Assembly: GCA_963618735.1 (NCBI GenBank)
Contig: CAVEUM010000012.1
Span: forward strand, 1-64,000
DNA: 64,000 nt
Reading direction: 5' to 3'
Origin: CAKUFA01 sp963618735
GTDB taxonomy: Bacteria; Bacillota; Clostridia; Christensenellales; Aristaeellaceae
Part shown: piece after piece, positions 45,462 through 53,923 of the stretch
Layout: every line of letters begins with the position of its first letter
How positions within the stretch are numbered: the stretch's first letter is position 1
Notes under the pieces: generated by a model
Database searches by the model: none
The model's input: the letters and a program-made list of their open reading frames with translations, nothing else
Told to the model about the DNA's origin: nothing
Position numbers and translations under genes: made by a program

Positions 45462-45521
45462 TTGTGAAAAATTTATCGTTAAAGACTTGACAATTGAGCA
45501 GAACTTTGTTAAACTGTTATC
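45462..45521 (+). promoter_or_regulatory. adhE promoter with two candidate Rex sites
   Basis: -35 TTGACA (45486-45491), 17-bp spacer, -10 TAAACT (45509-45514). TTGTGAAAAATTTATCG (45462-45478) and TTGTTAAACTGTTATCG (45505-45521) match each other at 13 of 17 bases. Their left halves match known Rex half-sites; the right halves are degenerate. The second covers the -10. Confidence 0.6.
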
Positions 45522-45590
45522 GAATTCAGGAAAATGCCTGATGAAGACTGTCGGATTTTCATCCGACTCGATGTGTAAGGAGAGAGCATC

Positions 45591-48215
45591 ATGGCTACCA
45601 CTTATCCGATTGTGGACAGTGTCGAATCCTTTGAGAAAGTTCTGGCAAATGTGCGTGCTGCACAGAAGAAGTACGCTACCTATACGCAGGAGCAGGTGGA
45701 TCAGATCTTCCTGGCTGCTGCCATGGCTGCCAACAAAATGCGTATCCCGCTGGCCAAGCTGGCTGTAGAAGAAACCGGCATGGGCGTGGTGGAAGACAAG
45801 GTCATCAAGAATCACTTCGCTTCTGAATATATCTATAACGCTTATCGCTACACCAAGACCTGCGGCGTCATTGAAAAGGATGACAGCTACGGCATTGAGA
45901 AGATTGCTGAGCCCATCGGCGTGGTGGCCGCAGTCATCCCCACCACCAACCCCACCTCTACCGCCATCTTCAAGACGCTGCTGTGCCTGAAGACCCGTAA
46001 CGGCATTATTATCAGCCCTCATCCCCGTGCCAAGAAGAGCACCATTGCTGCCGCTAAGGTGGTGCTGGAAGCTGCTGTAGCCGCTGGCGCTCCCGAGGGA
46101 ATCATCGGCTGGATTGATGTGCCCAGCCTGGAGCTGACCAACATGGCCATGAAGGAAGCTGACATCATTCTGGCTACCGGCGGTCCCGGCATGGTGAAGG
46201 CCGCTTACTCTTCCGGCAAGCCTGCTGTAGGCGTCGGTGCCGGCAATACCCCTGCCATTATTGATGAAAGTGCTGACGTTTTGCTGGCTGTCAACAGCAT
46301 CATTCACTCCAAGACCTTCGACAACGGCATGATTTGCGCTTCCGAGCAATCGACCATCGTGCTGGACAAAGTTTACGACAAAGTTAAGAAGGAATTTGCT
46401 GCCCGTGGCTGCCACTTCCTGAAGAAGGACGAGCTGAACAAGGTTCGCAAGACCATCCTGATCAATGGCGCCCTGAACGCCAAGATCGTTGGCCAGAAGG
46501 CCGCCACCATTGCCAAACTGGCTGGCGTGGACGTGCCTGAGGATACCAAGATTCTGATCGGTGAAGTCTCCAGTGTTGACCTGAGCGAAGAATTCGCCCA
46601 TGAGAAGCTGTCCCCTGTGCTGGCCATGTACCGTGCCAAGGACATTGATGACGCTTTCGACAAGGCTGAAAAGCTGATCGCCGACGGCGGCTATGGTCAC
46701 ACTTCTTCCATCTATCTGGACGCTGTTGCCCATCAGGATCTGGTGGACAAGTTTGCGGCCCGCATGAAGACCTGCCGTATTCTGGTGAACACACCTTCCT
46801 CTCAGGGCGGTATCGGCGATCTTTACAACTTCAAGCTCACGCCTTCTCTGACCCTGGGCTGCGGCTCTTGGGGCGGCAACTCTGTCAGCGAGAACGTGTC
46901 CGTAAAGCATTTGCTGAACGTTAAGACCGTCGCCCAGAGGAGGGAGAATATGCTCTGGTTCCGTGCACCGCAGAAGGTTTATCTGAAGAAGGGTTGTCTG
47001 CCTGTGGCTCTGGACGAGCTCAAGCATGTCATGGGCAAGAAGCGTTGCTTCATTGTAACGGACTCCTTCCTGTATCATAACGGCTATACCAAGACCATCA
47101 CCGATAAGCTGGACGAAATGGGCATCCAGCACACCACGTTCTTCGATGTGGCGCCCGACCCCACCCTGGCCTGCGCCAAGGAAGGCACGAAGGCCATGAT
47201 GTCCTTCCAGCCTGACTGCATCATCGCTCTGGGCGGCGGTTCCGCTATGGACGCCGGCAAGATCATGTGGGTGATGTATGAGCATCCGGAAGTGGACTTC
47301 CTGGATATGGCCATGCGTTTCTGCGATATCCGCAAGCGTATCTACACCTTCCCCAAGATGGGTGAGAAGGCCTACTTCATCGCCGTGCCTACTTCCGCCG
47401 GTACCGGTTCTGAGGTGACGCCTTTCGCCGTTATCACCGATGAGCGCACGGGTGTGAAGTATCCTCTGGCTGACTATGAGCTGATGCCCAACATGGCCAT
47501 CGTGGATGCCGACCTGATGATGAATGCCCCCAAGGGTCTGACCAGTGCTTCCGGTATCGATGCTCTGGTGCACGCGCTGGAAGCTTATGCCTCCATGATG
47601 GCTACCGAGTTCACGGATGGTCTTGCCATCAAGGCCTCGCAGACCATCTTCGAGTATCTGCCCCGCGCCTATAACGATGGTCCTCACGACCCCGTGGCTC
47701 GTGAAAAGATGGCCAACGCTGCTACCATGGCTGGTATGGCTTTCGCAAACGCCTTCCTGGGTGTTTGCCACTCCATGGCTCACAAGCTGGGCGCTTTCCA
47801 TCACCTGCCCCACGGCATCGCCAACGCTCTGCTGTTGGAGGAAGTGCTTCGCTTCAATGCTGCTGAGGTTCCTACGAAGATGGGTACCTTCCCGCAGTAC
47901 GACCATCCTCATACCCTGCGCCGCTATGCCGAGGTGGCTGAGGCTCTGAACCTGCCCGGCAAGACCGACAGCGACAAGCTGGAAAGCCTGATTGCAGCCA
48001 TCCATGACCTGAAGCACCAGATTGGCATTAAGGATTCCATCCGCGAGTATGGCGTTGACGAAGAGAAGTTCCTCGCCACCCTGGATGAAATGACCGAGCA
48101 GGCCTTCGATGACCAGTGCACAGGCGCTAACCCCCGTTATCCTCTGATGAGCGAAATCAAGGAAATGTATCTGCGTGCCTACTATGGTGAAAACGGCAAG
48201 CAGGAAAACGCATAA
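45591..48215 (+). CDS. adhE: Bifunctional acetaldehyde-CoA/alcohol dehydrogenase AdhE
   Basis: An 874-residue fermentative enzyme that reduces acetyl-CoA to acetaldehyde and then ethanol with two NADH. The N-terminal aldehyde dehydrogenase half has the catalytic cysteine in NGMICASEQS near residue 247. The C-terminal iron alcohol dehydrogenase half (from about 455) has GGGSAMDAGKIMW and the metal ligands in HSMAHKLGAFHHLPHG. Family members form long spirosome filaments. The codon usage is notably biased towards a few codons (GGC, CTG, AAG), as in highly expressed genes. AAGGAGAGAGC precedes the ATG. Confidence 0.98.
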   Translation: MATTYPIVDSVESFEKVLANVRAAQKKYATYTQEQVDQIFLAAAMAANKMRIPLAKLAVEETGMGVVEDKVIKNHFASEYIYNAYRYTKTCGVIEKDDSYGIEKIAEPIGVVAAVIPTTNPTSTAIFKTLLCLKTRNGIIISPHPRAKKSTIAAAKVVLEAAVAAGAPEGIIGWIDVPSLELTNMAMKEADIILATGGPGMVKAAYSSGKPAVGVGAGNTPAIIDESADVLLAVNSIIHSKTFDNGMICASEQSTIVLDKVYDKVKKEFAARGCHFLKKDELNKVRKTILINGALNAKIVGQKAATIAKLAGVDVPEDTKILIGEVSSVDLSEEFAHEKLSPVLAMYRAKDIDDAFDKAEKLIADGGYGHTSSIYLDAVAHQDLVDKFAARMKTCRILVNTPSSQGGIGDLYNFKLTPSLTLGCGSWGGNSVSENVSVKHLLNVKTVAQRRENMLWFRAPQKVYLKKGCLPVALDELKHVMGKKRCFIVTDSFLYHNGYTKTITDKLDEMGIQHTTFFDVAPDPTLACAKEGTKAMMSFQPDCIIALGGGSAMDAGKIMWVMYEHPEVDFLDMAMRFCDIRKRIYTFPKMGEKAYFIAVPTSAGTGSEVTPFAVITDERTGVKYPLADYELMPNMAIVDADLMMNAPKGLTSASGIDALVHALEAYASMMATEFTDGLAIKASQTIFEYLPRAYNDGPHDPVAREKMANAATMAGMAFANAFLGVCHSMAHKLGAFHHLPHGIANALLLEEVLRFNAAEVPTKMGTFPQYDHPHTLRRYAEVAEALNLPGKTDSDKLESLIAAIHDLKHQIGIKDSIREYGVDEEKFLATLDEMTEQAFDDQCTGANPRYPLMSEIKEMYLRAYYGENGKQENA

Positions 48216-48275
48216 TTTGCATCGAAACTATCTTATAAAGGATATCGTTCACCCATTCCAAAAGGAGGTAGCACC

Positions 48276-49022
48276 ATGAAACTGGATCAAGTAATTGCCG
48301 AGCGCAGCAACAAAACCGTTTATCGTGATGGTGATCTTGTCATCAAAGTTTTCCATGACGACAAAAAGGCGGACATTCTGAATGCCGCACTGAATCAGGC
48401 TCGTGTAGAAGATACTGGCCTGAACATCCCCCATCTGGAGGAAGTCACCAAAGTAAACGGCGAGTGGGCCATTGTTTCTGAATACATTGAGGGCAAGACC
48501 CTGCAGCAGCTGATGGATGAGAATCCCGACAAGCTGGATGAATATCTGGAGCGGTTTGTGGATCTTCAGCTGGACATGCACAGCCACACCTGCCCCATGC
48601 TGAACACCCTGACGGAGAAGATGCAGAAGAAAATCAGCCAGACCTCGCTGGACGCCACCACGCGGTATGAACTTCATACCCGCTTGGCCGCGATGCCTGT
48701 ACACCATAAGCTCTGCCACGGTGACTTCAATCCTTCGAACGTCATTATCACGCCGGATGACAAGGCTTACATCATTGACTGGAGCCATGCCACCCAGGGC
48801 AACGCATCTGCTGATGCGGCACGTACCTTCCTGCTCTTCAGCCTCAATGGCAAGGAAGATGTGGCCGAGAAGTACCTGAACCTGTTCTGCAAGAAGAGCG
48901 ATACCGCCAAGCAGTATGTGCAGAAGTGGATTCCCATCGTTGCCGCCAGCCAGTCCGTGAAGGGCAAGCCCGAGGAGAAGGAACTCCTGCTCCACTGGGT
49001 TGACGTGGTGGATTACGAGTAA
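48276..49022 (+). CDS. APH/choline-kinase-like phosphotransferase
   Basis: A 248-residue kinase-fold protein. The N-lobe has NKTVYRDGDLVIKVF with a candidate ATP-binding lysine. The catalytic loop is CHGDFNPSNVIIT near residue 148 and the metal-binding motif is IIDWSHA near 167. This is typical of small aminoglycoside-phosphotransferase-like proteins, many of which phosphorylate sugars or amines rather than antibiotics. It follows adhE by 60 bp with no terminator between them and has AAAGGAGG, so cotranscription with adhE is likely. The substrate is unknown. Confidence 0.8.
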   Translation: MKLDQVIAERSNKTVYRDGDLVIKVFHDDKKADILNAALNQARVEDTGLNIPHLEEVTKVNGEWAIVSEYIEGKTLQQLMDENPDKLDEYLERFVDLQLDMHSHTCPMLNTLTEKMQKKISQTSLDATTRYELHTRLAAMPVHHKLCHGDFNPSNVIITPDDKAYIIDWSHATQGNASADAARTFLLFSLNGKEDVAEKYLNLFCKKSDTAKQYVQKWIPIVAASQSVKGKPEEKELLLHWVDVVDYE

Positions 49023-49067
49023 GGTGCTTCAGCAAAGTGATTCCGCTCCTTTGTTGATGCCTCACAG

Positions 49068-49110
49068 GACGGGAGAGCGATCTGAAAAGGTCGCCTCCCG
49101 TCTTTTTTTT
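49068..49110 (+). terminator. Terminator of the adhE/kinase unit
   Basis: GACGGGAG (49068-49075) pairs with CTCCCGTC (49095-49102), with an inner GCGA/TCGC, then eight T. Confidence 0.93.
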
Positions 49111-49308
49111 GCAGTTCATTTGTTATTTATTTGTCATGCGTATGCAAAAAGCAGCGATTTCTGTATACAATGGCGAATATGCAGCGATTTTCAGACCTGT
49201 CATATGCGGATTTGTACAGGTTGAGAAAATAACTTCCCAGATTGCCCGTAAAAAGCTACAAAAAAGATTTGTTTTTTGAATGATTTTAGCCAAATTTGTA
49301 CAACTCTC
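49111..49308. other. AT-rich gap upstream of glgB
   Basis: No ORF with coding character. GCAGCGATTT occurs at 49151 and 49181 (30 bp apart), a GTATACAAT at 49163 resembles the real -10 region at 49331, and ATTTGTACA occurs at about 49207 and 49293. These may be regulatory direct repeats for the glycogen operon, but no regulator is indicated. Confidence 0.4.
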
Positions 49309-49338
49309 TTGACGAAAATGCATAAAATCGTATACAAT
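49309..49338 (+). promoter_or_regulatory. Promoter of the glycogen operon
   Basis: -35 TTGACG (49309-49314), 18-bp spacer, -10 TACAAT (49333-49338). A small CCCAC/GTGGG hairpin follows in the leader. Confidence 0.8.
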
Positions 49339-49398
49339 AACAATGAAAGAAATCCCACTTTGTGGGTCTTAGCTTCCATGATGAAAGCGGGTGCAGTC

Positions 49399-51486
49399 AT
49401 GCGTTATGTCGCTCCCACAGCGGAGGTCCGGGAAGGGTTTCATCACGGCCGCAATCGTAAGGCCTATGAAATGCTCGGCGCACACCCCGTGGAGCAGGAC
49501 GGTAAGCCTTATTGGCACTTTGCCGTATGGGCTCCCAATGCGAAAAAGGTTTCGCTGATCGGTGAATTTTGTCAATGGGACAAAACTGTCTGTCCGATGG
49601 TAAAGCAGTATGACGGCATTTGGGAGGTTCGTCTTCCTGCAGAAAAATTCACAGTAGCGTCTGATCCCAAGCGTTATCAGTATGCCGATGCGGCAGAGAA
49701 ACTGCGGACTTATAAATATGCAGTTCAGGGTGCTGACGGGGTGTGGCACGAAAAGGCCGATCCCTATGGTTTTCAGATGCAGATGCGTCCTAACACAGCC
49801 TCCATGCTCTGCGATCTTTCCGGTTATCAGTGGAAGGATCAGGCATGGCTGAAGCAGCGTGCAACGTGGGATGCTTATCACAGTCCCATGAATATCTATG
49901 AGGTTCATCTGGGTTCCTGGAAGCGTGCCGGCAGTGGTAAAACAGGAACCGGCGGTGCTGGCAGTGAGTCCGGTGAAGCCGGCAAGATGCTTACTTATGC
50001 AGAGATAGCTGACCAGCTCATTCCCTACGTGCAGGACATGGGCTATACGCATATCGAGCTGCTGCCTGTGATGGAGCATCCCCTGGACATGTCCTGGGGC
50101 TATCAGGTCACGGGTTATTATGCTGCAACCAGCCGTTACGGCACGCCCAAAGAACTGATGGCTTTGATTGATCGCTGCCACCAGGCGGGGATTGGTGTCA
50201 TTTTGGACTGGGTTCCTGCTCATTTCCCGCGGGATGAAATCGGTCTCCGTCAGTTTGACGGCACGGCCTGCTATGAGCACCCCGACCCTCGTCGCGGCGA
50301 GATGGCTCAGTGGGGCACCTGCATGTTCGACTTTGCCCGCGGTGAGGCTTGCTCCTTCCTGCTGAGCAACGCGTGCTTCTGGCTGGATTGGTATCATGCC
50401 GATGGTCTTCGAGTGGACGCCGTTTCTGCCATGTTGTATCACGACTTCTGCCGCGAGGCCGGGCAGTGGCTGCCCAACAAAAATGGCGGTCGTGAGAACC
50501 TGGAAGCCATTGCTTTCCTGCAAAACATGAACACGGTGATCTATCACGATTTTCCCGGCGCCATGACCATCGCAGAGGAATCCACCGCCTTCCCCATGGT
50601 AACCAAGCCTGTTTCCATGGGCGGTTTGGGTTTCGGCTTCAAATGGAACATGGGCTGGATGAATGACATGCTCAGCTATGTCAAGCTGGATCCCATCTAC
50701 CGCAAGTGGCACCATGACAAGCTGACCTTCTCCCTGTACTACGCCTTCTCAGAGAATTACATCTTGCCATTCTCTCACGATGAGGTAGTGCACGGCAAGC
50801 ACTCCATGCTTGACAAGCAGCCAGGCGATATTTGGAAGAAATTCGCAGGTCTGCGGGCTCTGTATGGCTACACCATTGCTCATCCCGGCAAGAAGCTGCT
50901 GTTTATGGGCAGCGAGTTCGGTCAGTTCATCGAATGGAAATTCGGTGATCAGCTGGACTGGTTCCTGCTGATGTATGATAAGCATCCCCAGTTGCAGGAC
51001 TGCGTGCGTACCATGAACAACCTGTATCAGTCCACCCCCGCTCTTTACCAGGTGGATGACAGCTGGGATGGTTTCCAGTGGGTCACCGTGAATGATTGCG
51101 ACAACAGCGTGGTGGCTTTCCTGCGCACTGATAAGGCTGGTAACGCTATCCTGTGTGTGACCAACTTCACGCCCACTTTCCATCCGATGTATCGCATCGG
51201 ACTTCCGCACAACGGTACGCTGACGGAAATTTTCAATACCGATCGGAAGGAATTCGGCGGATCCAACCAGTACAACGCTTGGCCCTGCAAGGCAGAGGTC
51301 GCCCCGTGGAACGGTCTCCCCTTCTCCACGGAGATTTGCGTGCCGCCTCTGTCCACCGTCTTCTTCCGCTACGACAAATTGCCTGATCCCCTGCCCGCGA
51401 AGCTTCCGCTTCCCGACGCAGCGAAGGCACCTCGCCCCGCAGCAGCCTCTGCACAGGGTGTGGCATCCAATCGGCAAAATGGCTGA
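49399..51486 (+). CDS. glgB: 1,4-alpha-glucan branching enzyme
   Basis: A 695-residue GH13 enzyme that introduces alpha-1,6 branches into glycogen. An N-terminal CBM48 (about 25-130; FAVWAPNAKKVSLIGEF) precedes the catalytic barrel, with conserved segments DWVPAHFPRD, DGLRVDAVSAMLY (nucleophile Asp), AEEST (acid/base Glu) and FSHDEVVHGK. The start is uncertain. I prefer the ATG at 49399 because the family begins about there; an ATG at 49378 is possible, and neither has a strong site. The ATG at 49276 lies upstream of the promoter. First gene of glgB-glgC-glgD-glgA. Confidence 0.95.
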   Translation: MRYVAPTAEVREGFHHGRNRKAYEMLGAHPVEQDGKPYWHFAVWAPNAKKVSLIGEFCQWDKTVCPMVKQYDGIWEVRLPAEKFTVASDPKRYQYADAAEKLRTYKYAVQGADGVWHEKADPYGFQMQMRPNTASMLCDLSGYQWKDQAWLKQRATWDAYHSPMNIYEVHLGSWKRAGSGKTGTGGAGSESGEAGKMLTYAEIADQLIPYVQDMGYTHIELLPVMEHPLDMSWGYQVTGYYAATSRYGTPKELMALIDRCHQAGIGVILDWVPAHFPRDEIGLRQFDGTACYEHPDPRRGEMAQWGTCMFDFARGEACSFLLSNACFWLDWYHADGLRVDAVSAMLYHDFCREAGQWLPNKNGGRENLEAIAFLQNMNTVIYHDFPGAMTIAEESTAFPMVTKPVSMGGLGFGFKWNMGWMNDMLSYVKLDPIYRKWHHDKLTFSLYYAFSENYILPFSHDEVVHGKHSMLDKQPGDIWKKFAGLRALYGYTIAHPGKKLLFMGSEFGQFIEWKFGDQLDWFLLMYDKHPQLQDCVRTMNNLYQSTPALYQVDDSWDGFQWVTVNDCDNSVVAFLRTDKAGNAILCVTNFTPTFHPMYRIGLPHNGTLTEIFNTDRKEFGGSNQYNAWPCKAEVAPWNGLPFSTEICVPPLSTVFFRYDKLPDPLPAKLPLPDAAKAPRPAAASAQGVASNRQNG

Positions 51487-51549
51487 AAAGCCTTTGCATA
51501 TTTTCCTATACGTTGTCTATGATCACATTAAAAGGAGTGTGCTCTCCCC

Positions 51550-52734
51550 ATGATGAGAAAAAAGACTTGCATTGCCATGCTTCTGGCTGGTGGCCAGGGC
51601 AGTCGTCTGGGCGTGCTGACCAAGAATGTGGCAAAGCCTGCCGTACCCTATGGCGGCAAGTACCGCATCATTGACTTCCCTCTGAGCAACTGCACCAACA
51701 GCGGCATTGATACCGTTGGTGTGCTGACTCAGTATCAGCCTTTGGAACTGAATGCCTACATCGGCTCCGGCGCTCCTTGGGATCTTGACCTTTCTAACGG
51801 CGGTGTGTTCGTGCTTCCTCCTTACCAGAAGGGTAAGAGCGGTGAATGGTACCGCGGCACGGCAAACGCTATTTATCAGAACATGTCCTTCATCGAGCAG
51901 TATCATCCTGACTACGTGCTCATTCTTTCCGGCGACCACATTTACAAGATGGATTATAATGCCATGCTGGACTTCCATGTCCGCCATGGTGCCGATGCAA
52001 CCATCGCCGTTCGTGAAGTGCCGTGGGAAGAAGCAAGCCGTTTCGGCATCATGAACACGGATGCTGATGACAACATCACCGAGTTTGAAGAGAAGCCCAA
52101 AAACCCCAAGAGCAACAAGGCTTCCATGGGCATCTACATCTTCACCTGGGAAAAGCTGCGTCAGTACCTGAACAATGACGAAGGTGACAAGAAGAGCAAC
52201 AACGACTTCGGTAAGAACATCATCCCTGCAATGCTGAATGATAAGCAGGTCATGGTGGCCTACAACTTTGAAGGCTACTGGAAGGACGTTGGCACCATCG
52301 AGTCCCTGTGGGAAGCCAACATGGACCTGCTGTCCACGCCCATGCCCATCGACCTGCATGACAAGAAGTGGCGCATCTACGCCCGTAACCCTGCTATGCC
52401 CCCGCACTTCATTGCCAAGGGTGCTGTGGTCAGCGACAGCCTGATTACAGAAGGTTGTGAGGTGTACGGTGCTGTGAAGCACTCCGTCCTCTTCGCCGGT
52501 GTGAAGGTGGAAGAGGGTGCCGATGTGACGGACAGCGTTGTGATGCCTGGTGCCATCATTCACCGCGGTGCAGTGATCCGCCGTGCCATCATCGCTGAAG
52601 GTGCTGAGGTTGGCGCTGGCGCATTCGTTGGTGAAAGCGAAGGCAATATCGCCGTTGTCGGTCAGAACATCTCCATTCCCGCCGGCGTCTCTGTTGCCGC
52701 CGGTGTGCAGGTAGACGAGACCACCACGTTCTGA
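51550..52734 (+). CDS. glgC: Glucose-1-phosphate adenylyltransferase, catalytic subunit
   Basis: A 394-residue enzyme that makes ADP-glucose for glycogen synthesis. The nucleotide-binding motif is AMLLAGGQGSRLGVLT at the N-terminus. GEWYRGTANAIYQN and LILSGDHIYKMDY are catalytic signatures. The C-terminal left-handed beta helix starts near residue 285 (hexapeptide repeats VYGAVKHSVLFAGVKVEEGA). AAAGGAG precedes two adjacent ATGs. It likely acts as a hetero-oligomer with GlgD, as in other Bacillota. Confidence 0.97.
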   Translation: MMRKKTCIAMLLAGGQGSRLGVLTKNVAKPAVPYGGKYRIIDFPLSNCTNSGIDTVGVLTQYQPLELNAYIGSGAPWDLDLSNGGVFVLPPYQKGKSGEWYRGTANAIYQNMSFIEQYHPDYVLILSGDHIYKMDYNAMLDFHVRHGADATIAVREVPWEEASRFGIMNTDADDNITEFEEKPKNPKSNKASMGIYIFTWEKLRQYLNNDEGDKKSNNDFGKNIIPAMLNDKQVMVAYNFEGYWKDVGTIESLWEANMDLLSTPMPIDLHDKKWRIYARNPAMPPHFIAKGAVVSDSLITEGCEVYGAVKHSVLFAGVKVEEGADVTDSVVMPGAIIHRGAVIRRAIIAEGAEVGAGAFVGESEGNIAVVGQNISIPAGVSVAAGVQVDETTTF

Positions 52735-52777
52735 CAAAGCTCTGATCTTTATCATTGCAGGGAAAGGATTGAACACA

Positions 52778-53893
52778 ATGAAAGACGTAATGGGTGTTAT
52801 CTATACAGGTGGCAGTGACGCCCGCCTGCGGGAATTGACCATGACCCGTGCTATTGCCGCACTGCCTGTTGCCGGCCGTTATCGCGTAATCGACTTTCTG
52901 ATGAGCTCCATGGTGAACAGCGGCATGAAGAAGGTCGGCGTCATCATGCAGAAGAATTACCACAGCCTGATGGACCATCTGGGCAGTGGTAAGGAATGGG
53001 ACCTCCACGGCAAGAACGACGGTCTGTACGTCCTGCCTCCCTTCCTCACCCGTGAAAACGTGGGTGTGTATTCCGGCGCACTGGATGCGCTGCGTTCCAA
53101 CAGCAGCTTCCTGAGCCGCTCCAAGCAGGAGTGGGTCGTGCTCTGCCGCTCTGACATCATCTTCACCTGTGATATGGACGCTTTCGCCCGTCATCACGTG
53201 GAGAGCGGCGCAGACATCACCATGCTGTACACCCGCAACCCCGACATGAAGCGTGACGAATACGGCAGCTACCTGACGGTGGACGAAAATGGCAACGTGA
53301 CCGATATCGAAGTCGAGCCCACCCATCCCACCATGGAATGCGCAAGCATGGATTGCTTCATCCTCAAGCGCGAGCTGCTGCGCACGCTGGTGGACAAGGG
53401 CGTTGCACACGGCTATCACGACTTTACCCGTGATGTGGTGATGCGCATGCTGAACGACAACTCCCTGCGGGTGGCTGCTTATGAGTACACCGGCCCCTGC
53501 TGGCGGATTGATTCCGTGCAGAGCTACTTCCGCTTCAACATGGATATCCTGAATTCTGACACGCGCCGTCTGCTCTTCCAGAATCCTGTGTACACCAAGG
53601 TTCGTGACGAGATGCCTGCCCACTATGGTGACCATGCTTCCGTGAGCAATTCTCTGGTCGCTGATGGCTGCATCATTGAAGGCACGGTGGAAAACTCCAT
53701 CCTGTCCCGCGGCGTGCGCATCGCTCCTGATGCCCATGTGAAGAACTGCATCATCATGCAGGATGGCCAGGTGCATTCCGGCGCCTACATTGAAAATTGT
53801 ATTCTTGACAAGCAGGCCGTCATCAAGCGCAATGCCCGCCTGATCGGACCGGACGCTTATCCTATCGTAATTGCCAAGAACGTTGTGATCTGA
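52778..53893 (+). CDS. glgD: Glucose-1-phosphate adenylyltransferase, regulatory subunit GlgD
   Basis: A 371-residue GlgC paralogue. The usual GGxGxRL loop is replaced by TGGSDARLRELT, and the catalytic GDHIY is replaced by RSDIIFTCD. Both are typical of the GlgD subunit, which raises activity of GlgC without being a good catalyst itself. A C-terminal beta-helix is retained. I use the ATG at 52778, eight bases after GGAAAGGA, rather than the TTG at 52769. Confidence 0.95.
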   Translation: MKDVMGVIYTGGSDARLRELTMTRAIAALPVAGRYRVIDFLMSSMVNSGMKKVGVIMQKNYHSLMDHLGSGKEWDLHGKNDGLYVLPPFLTRENVGVYSGALDALRSNSSFLSRSKQEWVVLCRSDIIFTCDMDAFARHHVESGADITMLYTRNPDMKRDEYGSYLTVDENGNVTDIEVEPTHPTMECASMDCFILKRELLRTLVDKGVAHGYHDFTRDVVMRMLNDNSLRVAAYEYTGPCWRIDSVQSYFRFNMDILNSDTRRLLFQNPVYTKVRDEMPAHYGDHASVSNSLVADGCIIEGTVENSILSRGVRIAPDAHVKNCIIMQDGQVHSGAYIENCILDKQAVIKRNARLIGPDAYPIVIAKNVVI

Positions 53894-53923
53894 TCGTCCC
53901 CAAAAATTGGAGGTAAAAAGAAA

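Noticed and set aside
45396..48017. Open frame of 873 codons opposite adhE
   Set aside because: Shadow of the strongly codon-biased adhE gene; no start signal or family features.
52778..53893. GlgD as a defective duplicate of GlgC
   Set aside because: Its altered active-site loops match those known for GlgD subunits, so it is a functional regulatory paralogue.
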